Part shown: positions 9,797-17,691 of the stretch, piece after piece | Layout: each line of letters starts with the position of its first letter | Position numbering within the stretch: position 1 is the first letter of the stretch | Origin: Nocardioides sp. Root682 | Lineage (GTDB): Bacteria; Actinomycetota; Actinomycetes; Propionibacteriales; Nocardioidaceae | Assembly: GCF_001427795.1 (NCBI RefSeq) | Contig: NZ_LMHJ01000002.1 | Location: 496,001 to 560,000, forward strand | DNA length: 64,000 nucleotides | Direction: 5' to 3' | The notes under the pieces: generated by a model | Told to the model about the DNA's origin: nothing | Database searches by the model: none | What the model saw: the letters and a program-made list of their open reading frames with translations, nothing else | Made by a program: the position numbers and the translations under genes

Positions 9797-10583
9797 GGGA
9801 CTCGCCGAGCTCCTGGATCTCGGCGTTCGTGGTGCCCTGGCCGCCCTGGACGGAGATGAAGATGCCGTCGTGCGCCTTGGTCGTGTAGACCGATGGGTCA
9901 TCTCCCTTGTCGCTCGAGCCGAGCCAGGAGGCACGGTCGGCGGCATCCCGGATCACGAGGCTCGCAACCCCGCCGTCGGGTGACTCGCAGCTCGCCTTGT
10001 CATCGACCAGGAACCACTCGCAGGTCCAGCCGGCGCCGACCGTGACGGGCGCCTTGTCGACCTTGCCGAGCATCCCGAGTTCGTCGGCCTTGGCCATGGA
10101 CACGGCCACCTTGATGCCGGGCCAGTCCTGGGTCAGCGTGCCGAAACTCTCCGACCACCAGTCCTCGATGTCGCCGGTGGGGCCGTCGACGACGAGGACG
10201 AAACCGGTACCTGTGCCAGGCAGGGTGCTCGCTCCGAGCTCGTACAGCCCTGCCTCGTCCGTGCGCACGGTGCCCTTGAGGCCGTACTCCAGATCGAGGA
10301 CCTGGCCCACGTGCAAGGTGGGCGCGGCGGGGGCGCTCGCGGAGGGGGTGCCTGCGAAGTCGGGGTCGCTGGCCGTCGTACCGCCGCCCATCTGGGAGGT
10401 GGCCAGTGCGATGACGGCCACGCCGGCGACGGCGCCTGCGGTGACGCCGACGCGGCGGCGTCGCCGCAGCCGGGTGCCGGCCGCCAGTGACGCGGCGGCG
10501 AGGTGCTCGAGGTCGGGGCTCTCGCTCCGGACGCGGTCGCGGAGGGCGGGGCCCAGGTAGGGGTCGTGGTCGATGTCGTTCAT
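9780..10583 (-). CDS. Membrane-anchored partner of a SigE-type sigma factor
   Basis: 267 aa. A cytosolic N-terminus (MNDIDHDPYLGPALRDRVRS) is followed by a basic RRRRR stretch, one TM helix at about residues 45-62 and an Ala/Pro/Ser-rich linker. The extracytoplasmic domain of about 180 residues has two Cys (GWTCEWFLVDDKASCES) and matches no family I recognise. The ATG overlaps the sigma factor stop (ATGA), so the two are translationally coupled. By position and topology it is probably an anti-sigma or sensor for that factor; it has no ZAS zinc motif. Confidence is in topology rather than function. Confidence 0.65.
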   Translation of the reverse strand: MNDIDHDPYLGPALRDRVRSESPDLEHLAAASLAAGTRLRRRRRVGVTAGAVAGVAVIALATSQMGGGTTASDPDFAGTPSASAPAAPTLHVGQVLDLEYGLKGTVRTDEAGLYELGASTLPGTGTGFVLVVDGPTGDIEDWWSESFGTLTQDWPGIKVAVSMAKADELGMLGKVDKAPVTVGAGWTCEWFLVDDKASCESPDGGVASLVIRDAADRASWLGSSDKGDDPSVYTTKAHDGIFISVQGGQGTTNAEIQELGESLTWVD

Positions 10584-11137
10584 GAGGACGTCCGATCGGG
10601 TCGTACGGCGGTCAGGGTGGGTGGTGGGTCGACCAGGGGGCGCAGGCGCTGCAACGCGCGCCTGGCCCGGGTCCTGATGACCGCTTCCGAAAGTCCGAGA
10701 TCGGTCGCGGTCTCCGCGACGCTGCGGTCCTCCCAGTAGCGCAGGACGACGATCGCGCGATCCAGGGGTGGCAGGTCGGCGAGCGCTGCAAGGAGGTCCA
10801 TCCGGGCGCCGGGGTCGACATCCACGACGGCTGTCCTTGCTGCGGTCAGCCCGTCGTCCGCGCCGGGGTCGAGGTCGGTCGGACGCTCGGAGTTGCGGCG
10901 CAGGCGGCGGTGGGACAGGAACGTGTTGAGCAGGGTGGTGCGGGTGTACGCGAGCGGGCTTTCGGAGGTGGACACCCGACGCCAGTGGACGAACACCTTG
11001 GCGTACGTCGCCTGGGTGAGGTCCTCTGCGAGGTGGTGGTCGCCGGTGAGCAGCATCGCTGCGCGGTGCAGCTGCGTGCCGGTCTCGCGGACGAAGGCGG
11101 TGAACTCCTCCGCCTGCTCGTTGGTCTTCACACCCAC
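10580..11137 (-). CDS. SigE-family ECF RNA polymerase sigma factor (pair 1)
   Basis: 185 aa. Region 2 reads LLTGDHHLAEDLTQATYAKVFVHWRRV and region 4 reads ADLPPLDRAIVVLRYWEDRSVAETATDLGLSEAVIRTRARRAL with its recognition helix (both split here only by a short linker). The GTG at 11137 has GGAG 6 nt upstream; an alternative GTG at 11131 would shorten the protein by two residues. It is coupled to the membrane protein gene ending at 9780. This is the first of four such pairs in the window. Confidence 0.87.
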   Translation of the reverse strand: MGVKTNEQAEEFTAFVRETGTQLHRAAMLLTGDHHLAEDLTQATYAKVFVHWRRVSTSESPLAYTRTTLLNTFLSHRRLRRNSERPTDLDPGADDGLTAARTAVVDVDPGARMDLLAALADLPPLDRAIVVLRYWEDRSVAETATDLGLSEAVIRTRARRALQRLRPLVDPPPTLTAVRPDRTSS

Positions 11138-11199
11138 CTGACGCTCCGATGCACCGGGCGCGTGACACCCGATCGGCCACGCGTTGTCATCGAGTGTCC

Positions 11200-11934
11200 T
11201 CAGTCGATGACGTGGCGCAAGTAGCGACGCGGGTCGTCGAGGTAGCTGCGCCAGTGCTGCACGAGCTCGAGGTCCTCCCAGCGTGCGGGGCGCAGGCCCC
11301 AGTCGCCGACCTCGAGGATGGTGGCACCCGGCATGGCCGCGAGGACCGGGGAGTGCGTGGCGCACAACACCTGCCCGCCGTCCTGGACCAGGTCATGAAG
11401 GACTGCGATCAGGCTCAGTGTGGACGAGAACGACAGCGCGGCTTCGGGTTCGTCCAGGCAGTAGAAACCGGGGGAGTCGAAGCGGGTCCGGAGCACCTCG
11501 AGGAAGGACTCGCCGTGGCTGAGCTCGTGGAACCGGGAGTCCTGCTCCCTGGCGTTGGGGCTGCGTGGGTTGTCCTCCAGGTAGGTGTACCAGCCGTGCA
11601 TGGTCTCGGCGCGGAGGAAGAATCCCCAGCGGCTGGTGCCAAGGCCGCGTTGCAGGCGCAGGGCGGAGTGCAGCGGGGACTCGGTGGGACGGGTCGAGTG
11701 GCGGCTCTGGCCGCTCCCGCCCTCGGGCGAGAGGCCGTACGCGACGGCGATGGCCTCGACCAGGGTCGACTTGCCCGAGCCGTTCTCGCCGACGAGGAAG
11801 GTGACGCCCTTGGGCAGCTCGAGGCCCTCGCGCACGACCTGGGCCACGGCCGGCACGGTCATTGGCCACTCGCGGGGATCGACGCCGCCGCGCTCTGCGG
11901 TGATCCGTACGACGGGCGGTTGGTCGAAGTCCAC
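11200..11934 (-). CDS. AAA/ABC-type ATPase (predicted ATP-binding protein)
   Basis: 244 aa, soluble. Walker A is GENGSGKST (about residue 48), the ABC-signature-like stretch is ELSHGES, and Walker B is YCLDEPEAALS, followed by the switch His in CATHSP. This is the pattern of the small AAA_15/AAA_21 ATPases related to SMC/RecF rather than of transporter subunits; no membrane partner is adjacent. The GTG start at 11934 gives MDFDQPPVVR. It stands alone between the sigma gene and a small membrane protein gene. Role unknown; some relatives occur in defence modules, but no partner is visible here. Confidence 0.75.
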   Translation of the reverse strand: MDFDQPPVVRITAERGGVDPREWPMTVPAVAQVVREGLELPKGVTFLVGENGSGKSTLVEAIAVAYGLSPEGGSGQSRHSTRPTESPLHSALRLQRGLGTSRWGFFLRAETMHGWYTYLEDNPRSPNAREQDSRFHELSHGESFLEVLRTRFDSPGFYCLDEPEAALSFSSTLSLIAVLHDLVQDGGQVLCATHSPVLAAMPGATILEVGDWGLRPARWEDLELVQHWRSYLDDPRRYLRHVID

Positions 11935-12011
11935 GACGTCACGCTATCCGCGGGTCCGGTGTCGCGTGGGTTCAGACCTTCCGTGCCGCGCACTTGGCGT
12001 TCCAGCCCGAA

Positions 12012-12060
12012 TGGGCGGAAATGGCGTCTGAAGCGGCCTGGACCGCGCCATTTCCGCCCA
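12012..12060. repeat. 15-bp perfect inverted repeat in an intergenic gap
   Basis: TGGGCGGAAATGGCG (12012-12026) and its exact reverse complement (12046-12060) are separated by 19 nt. The element lies in the gap 11935-12106, upstream of the ATPase gene and downstream of the small membrane protein gene (both minus strand). No T-tract follows, so a simple intrinsic terminator is not obvious. It could be an operator, an attenuator stem or a dispersed repeat copy. Confidence 0.6.
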
Positions 12061-12106
12061 ATCGGCGGAGTGCCATCACCGTCGATGGCGTGGATGGCGC
12101 GAGCAG

Positions 12107-12328
12107 CTAGCGACGACGGGTGATCATCAGCACCGCTCCGAAGGCCAGAAGCGCTGCGGGTAGGGAAACGGCCAGGGCCCACGAGTCTGCGCTCGCCGCC
12201 GAGCCCAACGTCGGCACCAGGAACGCGCTCTTGCAGGATCCGCTGTCGAACTCGCCCTGCACACAAAGGACGGGCCACGTTGCCCCAAGGACGAGGAGAC
12301 TGGCCACGGTCGCCAGCACCCATCGCAT
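12107..12328 (-). CDS. Small two-TM membrane protein, hypothetical
   Basis: 73 aa. One N-terminal hydrophobic segment (WVLATVASLLVLGATWPVL) and one near the C-terminus (WALAVSLPAALLAFGAVLM) flank a short polar loop with two Cys (VLCVQ, GSCKS). It ends in RRR, which suggests a cytosolic C-terminus. The ATG at 12328 gives MRWVLATVASLL. No family recognised. Supported by coding-like composition and topology only. The following gap, 12329-12527, shows no convincing gene; a TAGGGT hexamer at 12515-12520 serves the next gene. Confidence 0.5.
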   Translation of the reverse strand: MRWVLATVASLLVLGATWPVLCVQGEFDSGSCKSAFLVPTLGSAASADSWALAVSLPAALLAFGAVLMITRRR

Positions 12329-12527
12329 GGATCAACCGTACGCGCGAAGCGACGTCTCCGCCCGCTCATGGCACAGAGTGCGCGCCCGGCACCTGGCCGA
12401 CGCCAGTTCCCGTTCGGTGGGCGAGCATCAAGCCGCTCACGTCGCCGCCGAGGACCTTGGCTGGCCTCGCGTGCGCCACCTACTTGGCTGAAGTGGCGAC
12501 CAACCAGGGACCGGTAGGGTCGCCGAC

Positions 12528-13490
12528 ATGGCGTCCCCGGCGATCGAGATCGAGGTCGAGAACCGCGTCGTGCGGGTCAGCAACCCCGATCGCGTGTACT
12601 TCCCGGAGATCGGTGCCACCAAGCTGAACCTGGTCGAGTACTACCTCGCCGTCGGCGAGGGCATCGTCAACGCGCTGAGCGAGCGGCCGTGCATGTTGCA
12701 CCGCTTCCCCAAGGGGCTGGCGGGGGAGAAGGTCCACCAGAAGCGGCTCCCTGCGGGGGCTCCGCCGTGGGTGGAGACCGTCGAGCTGTTCTTCCCGCGC
12801 TGGAAGCGCACCGCTGACGAGCTGTGTGTGACCGAGCTGGCGTCGGTGATCTGGGCGGTGCAGATGTCCACGGTGGAGTTCCACCCGTGGAACAGCCGCA
12901 GGGGTGCCGTCGAGCAGCCCGACGAGTGGCGGATCGATCTGGACCCCGGTCCCGAGGCGTCGTACGACAGCATCCGCAAGGTGGCCCACGTCGCCCACGA
13001 GGTGCTCGACGAGCTCGGTGCGGTCGGGTACCCGAAGACCAGCGGCAGCAAGGGGCTGCACGTCTACGTGCGGATCCGCCCCGACCACGAGCACAAGGCG
13101 GTACGGCGGGCTGCGCTCGCCTTCGCGCGCGAGGTCGAGCGGAGGGCGCCGGACCTGGTGACCACGACGTGGTGGACGAAGGACCGCGACCCGGCAGCGG
13201 TCTTCGTCGACTACAACCAGAACGCCCGCGACCACACGATCGCGGCGGCGTACTCGGTGCGTGGCCTGCCCGACGCCCGGGTCTCGACTCCGATCCGGTG
13301 GGACGAGATCGACGCCGCAGATCCGCGGGACTTCACGATCTTCACCGTTCCGGCACGGTTCGCCGAGATCGGCGACCTGCACCACGACATCGACGACCAC
13401 GTCTTCGACATCGCGCCGCTGCTGGAGTGGGCGGATCGGGACGAGGCGGAAGGCAAAGCTGTGCTGGACGACCAGGAGGAGACCACGTGA
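12528..13490 (+). CDS. LigD-type DNA polymerase/primase domain protein
   Basis: 320 aa, the archaeo-eukaryotic primase fold found as the POL domain of NHEJ ligase LigD, here stand-alone without ligase or phosphoesterase domains. Catalytic acidic residues are D137 and D139 (RIDLDPGP) and D228 (VFVDYNQN); the nucleotide-binding SGSKGLHVY is at about 172-180. Acts in DNA end repair or gap filling, usually with Ku; no ku gene is in this window. The ATG at 12528 lies 7 nt after TAGGGT (12515-12520), suggesting a leaderless transcript. The stop overlaps the next gene (GTGA). Confidence 0.88.
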   Translation: MASPAIEIEVENRVVRVSNPDRVYFPEIGATKLNLVEYYLAVGEGIVNALSERPCMLHRFPKGLAGEKVHQKRLPAGAPPWVETVELFFPRWKRTADELCVTELASVIWAVQMSTVEFHPWNSRRGAVEQPDEWRIDLDPGPEASYDSIRKVAHVAHEVLDELGAVGYPKTSGSKGLHVYVRIRPDHEHKAVRRAALAFAREVERRAPDLVTTTWWTKDRDPAAVFVDYNQNARDHTIAAAYSVRGLPDARVSTPIRWDEIDAADPRDFTIFTVPARFAEIGDLHHDIDDHVFDIAPLLEWADRDEAEGKAVLDDQEETT

Positions 13491-14692
13491 CGCTCGATGC
13501 GAGGGCACTGGATGCTGCGGACCCGCTGGGCGCACACCGTGACCTGTTCGTTGGATGGCAGACCTCACTGGTCTACCTCGACGGCAACTCCCTCGGCCGG
13601 CCGCTGCGGACCACTGCAGACCGGATCGGGTCGTTCGTCACCGAGGAGTGGGGTGGTCGTCTGATCCGCGGCTGGGACGAGCGCTGGTTCGAGCTGCCGC
13701 TCGAGCTCGGGGACCGTCTGGGCGCTGCGGCGCTGGGTGCTGGTGCCGGTCAGACGGCAGTCGGGGACTCGACCACGGTGCTGCTCTACAAGCTCGTCCG
13801 GGCCGCCGTCGCAGCCCACCCCGGTCGGAGCGAGATCGTCGTGGACCGCGACAACTTCCCCACCGACCGGTACGTCGTCGAGGGTGTCGCGAACGAATGT
13901 GGGCTGACCGTGCGGTGGCTCGACGTCGACCCGGACGGCGGCGTCACCGCGGACGGACTGGCTGCGGTCCTGGGCGACCAGACCGCGCTGGTGCTCGTGA
14001 GCCACGTCGCCTACAAGTCCGGTTGGCTGGCCGACATCGAGACGCTGACCCGGCTCGCCCACGATGCCGGCGCGTGGATCCTCGTCGACCTCTGTCACTC
14101 CTCGGGCGTCGTACCCGTGGAGCTGGATGCGTGGCAGGTGGACCTCGCCGTCGGCTGCACCTACAAGTACCTCAACGGGGGACCGGGCTCGCCGGCCTTC
14201 GGGTACGTCGCCCAACGACACCTCGAAGGCGAAGCGTTCGTCCAGCCCGTCCAGGGATGGATGGGCGCGGCCGACTCGTTCACGATGGGCCCGACCTACG
14301 TGCCCGCAACCGGCATCCGGAGACTGCTCAGCGGCACGCCGCCGATCATCGGGATGCTCGGGCTGGAGGACATGGTCGACCTGATCGAGGACGTCGGTGT
14401 CGCGGCCGTGCGCGAGAAGTCCGTCGCGCTGACGGAGTACGCCGCCGCTCTGATCGATCGTGACCTGCCCGACGTGCGGCTCGCGTCTCCGCGGGATCCC
14501 GCGCAGCGGGGCGGGCACGTGACGATCGCGCACCCACGGATGCGCGCTGTCACTGCGGACCTGTGGGCACGGGACGTGCTGCCCGACTTCCGGGAACCCG
14601 ACGGCTTGCGTCTCGGCCTGTCACCCCTCTCGACGTCCTTCGCGGAGGTCGAGGCGGGGATCGCTGCGATCGCGGCGGCGCTCAGGCGCTGA
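13487..14692 (+). CDS. kynU: Kynureninase
   Basis: 401 aa, PLP-dependent fold-type I. Cleaves kynurenine or 3-hydroxykynurenine to (hydroxy)anthranilate and alanine in tryptophan breakdown. The PLP lysine is K227 in CTYKYLNGGPGSPAF; LVDLCHSSG carries the Asp that binds the PLP ring nitrogen, and YLDGNSLG is the usual N-terminal motif. The GTG at 13487 follows AGGAGGA and overlaps the polymerase stop by 4 nt, so the two are in one operon although functionally unrelated. No other kyn genes are adjacent. Confidence 0.92.
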   Translation: MTLDARALDAADPLGAHRDLFVGWQTSLVYLDGNSLGRPLRTTADRIGSFVTEEWGGRLIRGWDERWFELPLELGDRLGAAALGAGAGQTAVGDSTTVLLYKLVRAAVAAHPGRSEIVVDRDNFPTDRYVVEGVANECGLTVRWLDVDPDGGVTADGLAAVLGDQTALVLVSHVAYKSGWLADIETLTRLAHDAGAWILVDLCHSSGVVPVELDAWQVDLAVGCTYKYLNGGPGSPAFGYVAQRHLEGEAFVQPVQGWMGAADSFTMGPTYVPATGIRRLLSGTPPIIGMLGLEDMVDLIEDVGVAAVREKSVALTEYAAALIDRDLPDVRLASPRDPAQRGGHVTIAHPRMRAVTADLWARDVLPDFREPDGLRLGLSPLSTSFAEVEAGIAAIAAALRR

Positions 14693-14882
14693 GCTGCTCC
14701 GAGAGCGCTGCGCGGAGCTCGCGCGCCTGCGCGTGCAGGACCGCAGCGGCGAAACCGTTGCCGCACGCGTCCTCGTGGTCGGCCTTCTCGTCCCAGACAT
14801 CGGCGAGATGGGCGACGGCTGCCAGCGGCTTGGCGCTGGCCTGGTCCTGGGCCCGCTTGCGGGCCTCACTGTTCATCATCAT
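14682..14882 (-). CDS. Small conserved-looking protein, hypothetical
   Basis: 66 aa from the first of three consecutive ATGs (14882, 14879, 14876). A strong AGGAGG lies 5-8 nt upstream, the best Shine-Dalgarno in the neighbourhood. The protein is Ala-rich and helical (AQDQASAKPLAAVAHLADVW, then ACGNGFAAAVLHAQARELRAAL), with one Cys and no TM segment. It converges on kynU with an 11-bp overlap. No family recognised. Confidence 0.55.
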   Translation of the reverse strand: MMMNSEARKRAQDQASAKPLAAVAHLADVWDEKADHEDACGNGFAAAVLHAQARELRAALSEQLSA

Positions 14883-14952
14883 GCGGGCCTCCTGGGGCCG
14901 AGATTTGCATCGTAGGCTCACCATCGGCCCCTTCGTGGCGGATCGGAGAAGT

Positions 14953-16113
14953 TCAGATCCGGCCCCACGTCCTGCCGCCGTCGATCGACTGGAGCAGCCC
15001 GTCCGTGGTGGCCAGGTAGAGATTGCCGTCGACGTCGGCCGCGTCCCAGACGGAGACATCCGCGGCGAGGTCCGTGTCTGCGGGAACGGCGCCCTGCTCG
15101 GTCACCAGCACCGGATCGGCGCCGGGCACCAGGACGCGATCAGCCGCGAGCGGTGTCGTGCTCGGGAGGTTGTCCGTCGGGTTCCCGAAGCCGACGAACT
15201 GGTCGCTGCCCGGTGTCCAGCGGTAGATGGTGGCCTCGGGCTCCCCAGCGCCTTCACACGTCATGAACACCGCCCCGTCCGTGGGCAGCAGGCGGTGCTC
15301 GCCCGAGCACGGCCAGTTGAGCTCGCTCCACACGGTGCCCCCGTCGGTACTGAGCCGCGGCACCGAGGTGGTGTTGCCCTCGCCGGTCGGTCGCGGTTCG
15401 ACGACCACAGCGTCACCGACGACCGCGAGGCCTTGGTAGCCATCGGCGTCGGGGACATCGAGTTGTTCGAAGTCGTCACTGCCGATCCGTGAGCGCCAGA
15501 GACTGCCACTGCCCAGATTGACGATCCACGCGTACGACGCGGAGGAATCCACCAGGTAGCTGTCGCCGATGTCTTCCGGTGCCTCCGGTGGCAGGTCGAG
15601 CGAGGCCCACGTGAGGCCGGCATCGTGGGTCGCCCAGACCTGCCCAGCGGCGGCTGCCCAGCCGTTGGCCCCGTCGGGCGAGAACGAGAGCCGGTCGACG
15701 AACGGCACCGGGAACCGGTGTATCTCGACGAGCTTGAAGCGGTCGCGCCGGTAGAGCACCGAACAGTCGCAATCAAGGTCGTCGGACGTCACGTAGAGGT
15801 GGTCTCCGCCAGCTTCCACCGCCAGTGGAGACGACAGGACCAGGACCCCGCCGGGCGTGATGTTGGTGGTCGGATCGGTGACGGTCTCCGTGGGTCTTGG
15901 CGCCGGGGAAGGAGTCGAATCGTCCCTGGTGAGCAACGAGCCACCGAGCGCGACGCCAGCGACCACGAGCCCGGACGCTGCCACCGCCCCGATCGTGGTG
16001 CGGGTCGTACGGCGGCGCCGTGCGCCACGGCGTACGTCGCTGAGCATCCGGTCGGCGGCGCCGTCCACCTCTGCACGGAAGGTCTGGCGCAGGGCGTCCT
16101 CCAGCTCGGTCAT
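14953..16113 (-). CDS. Membrane-anchored sialidase/BNR-like protein, sigma factor partner (pair 2)
   Basis: 386 aa. A cytosolic helix (MTELEDALRQTFRAEVDGAADRM split by short breaks) precedes basic ARRRRTTRTT and a TM helix at about residues 40-60. The extracytoplasmic part of about 310 residues contains repeated blocks such as WATHDAGLTWASLDLP and LSTDGGTVWSEL, close to Asp-box repeats (S/T-x-D-x-G-x-T-W) of sialidase-like beta-propellers; the last ends in SIDGGRTWGRI. The ATG overlaps the sigma stop. Probably a propeller-bearing sensor or anti-sigma, not an enzyme; I see no sialidase active-site Arg triad. Confidence 0.7.
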   Translation of the reverse strand: MTELEDALRQTFRAEVDGAADRMLSDVRRGARRRRTTRTTIGAVAASGLVVAGVALGGSLLTRDDSTPSPAPRPTETVTDPTTNITPGGVLVLSSPLAVEAGGDHLYVTSDDLDCDCSVLYRRDRFKLVEIHRFPVPFVDRLSFSPDGANGWAAAAGQVWATHDAGLTWASLDLPPEAPEDIGDSYLVDSSASYAWIVNLGSGSLWRSRIGSDDFEQLDVPDADGYQGLAVVGDAVVVEPRPTGEGNTTSVPRLSTDGGTVWSELNWPCSGEHRLLPTDGAVFMTCEGAGEPEATIYRWTPGSDQFVGFGNPTDNLPSTTPLAADRVLVPGADPVLVTEQGAVPADTDLAADVSVWDAADVDGNLYLATTDGLLQSIDGGRTWGRI

Positions 16114-16640
16114 GGCGTCTCCTCCCGGTCAGCGAAGCTGGGCAGCTGGTCACGCAGCGCCGCCATGGCGCGATGGGCCTGGCTCTTGACCGTCCCGATC
16201 GAGCACCCGAGTACGTCGGCGGTCTGCGCCTCGGTGAGGTCCTCGTAGTAGCGCAGCGCGATCACCGCGCGTTGCCGCGGTGGCAGCCGTCGTACGGCGG
16301 CAAGGAGCTCGTGGTCGAACGGCGGCTCCGATCGGCCGGACCCGGCATCGACCCGGTCGGTGAGCGGCCGCTCCCGGTGCACCTTGCGCCAGACCGAGAC
16401 GCTGCGGTTGACCATCGCCCGTCGTACGAACGCCTCGGGGTCATCGACCCGTTTCCACCGCAGCAGGGTGCGCTCCAGGGCGTCCTGCACGAGGTCCGCA
16501 CCGCGCTGTTCGTCGCCGGTGAGGGCACGTCCGAGCTTGAGCAGGTGGGGGAGTCGCGCCTCGACGAACGCCGCGAACGCGGCATCGTCCCGTTCGTCCG
16601 CGCTGCGTTCGGCGGCGCCCTTCGGGGGCCGCGTCGTCAT
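16110..16640 (-). CDS. SigE-family ECF sigma factor (pair 2)
   Basis: 176 aa from the ATG at 16640, which has GGAGG 4 nt upstream. An in-frame ATG at 16673 would add 11 residues but has a poorer ribosome site. Region 2 (GRALTGDEQRGADLVQDAL, then LLRWKRVDDPEAF) and region 4 (LPPRQRAVIALRYYEDLTEA, then VLGCSIGTVKSQAHRAM) are both clear. Coupled by ATGA to the propeller-bearing membrane protein gene. Confidence 0.88.
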   Translation of the reverse strand: MTTRPPKGAAERSADERDDAAFAAFVEARLPHLLKLGRALTGDEQRGADLVQDALERTLLRWKRVDDPEAFVRRAMVNRSVSVWRKVHRERPLTDRVDAGSGRSEPPFDHELLAAVRRLPPRQRAVIALRYYEDLTEAQTADVLGCSIGTVKSQAHRAMAALRDQLPSFADREETP

Positions 16641-16753
16641 GGCGCCTCCACCAGGCTCATGTTGCCGCTCCATGCCCCAAGGACGCGCCAGCCACGCAAA
16701 GGGTTGTACGCGAGTTTCCCGGCGCGCGAACCGGCTCCCTAGACTGACCGCTC

Positions 16754-17422
16754 GTGGGCCACATCCAGATCACGCCGTCGATCCTCAACTCCGACTTCGC
16801 GAAGCTCGGGGAGGAAGTGGCGCGGATCCCCGGGGCCGACTGGGTGCACGTCGACGTCATGGACAACCACTTCGTCCCCAACCTGACGTTCGGCCCGACG
16901 ATGGTCGAGGCGCTGGCCCGCGCCAGCTCGGTACCGCTCGACGCGCACCTGATGATCGACGACGCGGACCGCAACGCCCTCGCCTACGTCGAGGCCGGCT
17001 GCGGCTCGGTCACCTTCCACGTGGAGGCGGCCAAGGCACCCATTCGCCTGGCACGCGAGATCCGCAAGGCCGGCGCGCGGGCGAGCATGGCCCTCAAGCC
17101 CGCGACCCCCATCGAGCCCTACGAGGACATGCTCGCCGAGCTCGACATGCTGCTGATCATGACCGTGGAGCCGGGCTTCGGCGGCCAGAAGTTCTTGGAC
17201 ATGTGCCTCCCCAAGATCCGGCGGGCCCGGGCGCTGATGGACAAGCACGGCGTCGAGACCTGGTTGCAGGTCGACGGCGGAGTCTCCCTGGAGACCATCG
17301 AGCGGTGCGCGGAAGCGGGAGCCGACGTGTTCGTGGCCGGCTCGGCCGTCTACTCCGCCGAGGATCCGGACAAGATGATCGCTGCGCTGCGGGAGACGGC
17401 GACTGCCGCGCAGGCGAAGTAG
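16754..17422 (+). CDS. rpe: Ribulose-phosphate 3-epimerase
   Basis: 222 aa TIM barrel. Interconverts ribulose-5-P and xylulose-5-P in the pentose phosphate pathway. Motifs: [34 protein letters not shown] (metal-binding His and Asp), DAHLMIDD and [12 protein letters not shown] with the loop-6 region, then QVDGGV with the catalytic Asp. The GTG at 16754 is 8 nt after TAGACT (16740-16745), suggesting a leaderless transcript. Confidence 0.95.
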   Translation: MGHIQITPSILNSDFAKLGEEVARIPGADWVHVDVMDNHFVPNLTFGPTMVEALARASSVPLDAHLMIDDADRNALAYVEAGCGSVTFHVEAAKAPIRLAREIRKAGARASMALKPATPIEPYEDMLAELDMLLIMTVEPGFGGQKFLDMCLPKIRRARALMDKHGVETWLQVDGGVSLETIERCAEAGADVFVAGSAVYSAEDPDKMIAALRETATAAQAK

Positions 17423-17450
17423 GTCAGCACCGCACGCGTACTGTCGGTGG

Positions 17451-17469
17451 GGAAGCCGTTCAGGCTTCC
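17451..17469. promoter_or_regulatory. Hairpin in the 5' leader of the 43-aa protein gene
   Basis: GGAAGCC (17451-17457), loop GTTCA, GGCTTCC (17463-17469). A TACTGT hexamer at 17439-17444 could be a -10, which would place transcription start at about 17451, so the mRNA would begin with this stem and then present AAAGGAG before the ATG at 17486. It may equally stop rpe read-through. Confidence 0.5.
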
Positions 17470-17485
17470 ACTCAAAGGAGCAGCA

Positions 17486-17617
17486 ATGGCCGACAAGTCA
17501 CCTCGTCAGAACCTGTCCAAGAAAGCGGGCAAGTCTCTGAAGGAGAAGCGCGCGGACAAGCACGCGAAGGCCGATGCCAAGAGCACCGCGATCGTTCCCC
17601 CGGGCAAGGGTCGCTGA
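17486..17617 (+). CDS. 43-aa highly basic small protein
   Basis: 43 aa, MADKSPRQNLSKKAGKSLKE at the start, then KRADKHAKADAKSTAIVPPG and a basic end. It has a strong AAAGGAG site 6 nt before the ATG. Lysine-rich and likely helical or disordered. Similar tiny lysine-rich proteins with a MADKS-P-x-x-x-x-SKK-x-GKS-KEKR pattern are widespread in actinobacteria as conserved hypotheticals; that is from memory, not a search. Function unknown; nucleic-acid or ribosome binding would fit the charge. Confidence 0.7.
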   Translation: MADKSPRQNLSKKAGKSLKEKRADKHAKADAKSTAIVPPGKGR

Positions 17618-17648
17618 GGACCGCGGTCCTGAACACGCTGTGACACGA

Positions 17649-17678
17649 CCGGGGCCTCGCCTGACGGCGGGGTCCTGG
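17649..17678 (+). terminator. Probable intrinsic terminator hairpin
   Basis: CCGGGGCCTCGCC (17649-17661), loop TGAC, GGCGGGGTCCTGG (17666-17678): 10 of 13 positions pair by Watson-Crick rules. It lies 32 nt past the 43-aa gene and just before the convergent gene ending at 17692, so it may serve both strands. No clear T-run, as usual in high-GC actinobacteria. Confidence 0.5.
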
Positions 17679-17691
17679 CTGTGGCGCCCGG

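Noticed and set aside
14953..16113. Active sialidase
   Set aside because: Asp-box-like repeats are present but I could not find the Arg triad or catalytic Tyr/Glu; a non-enzymatic propeller is more likely.
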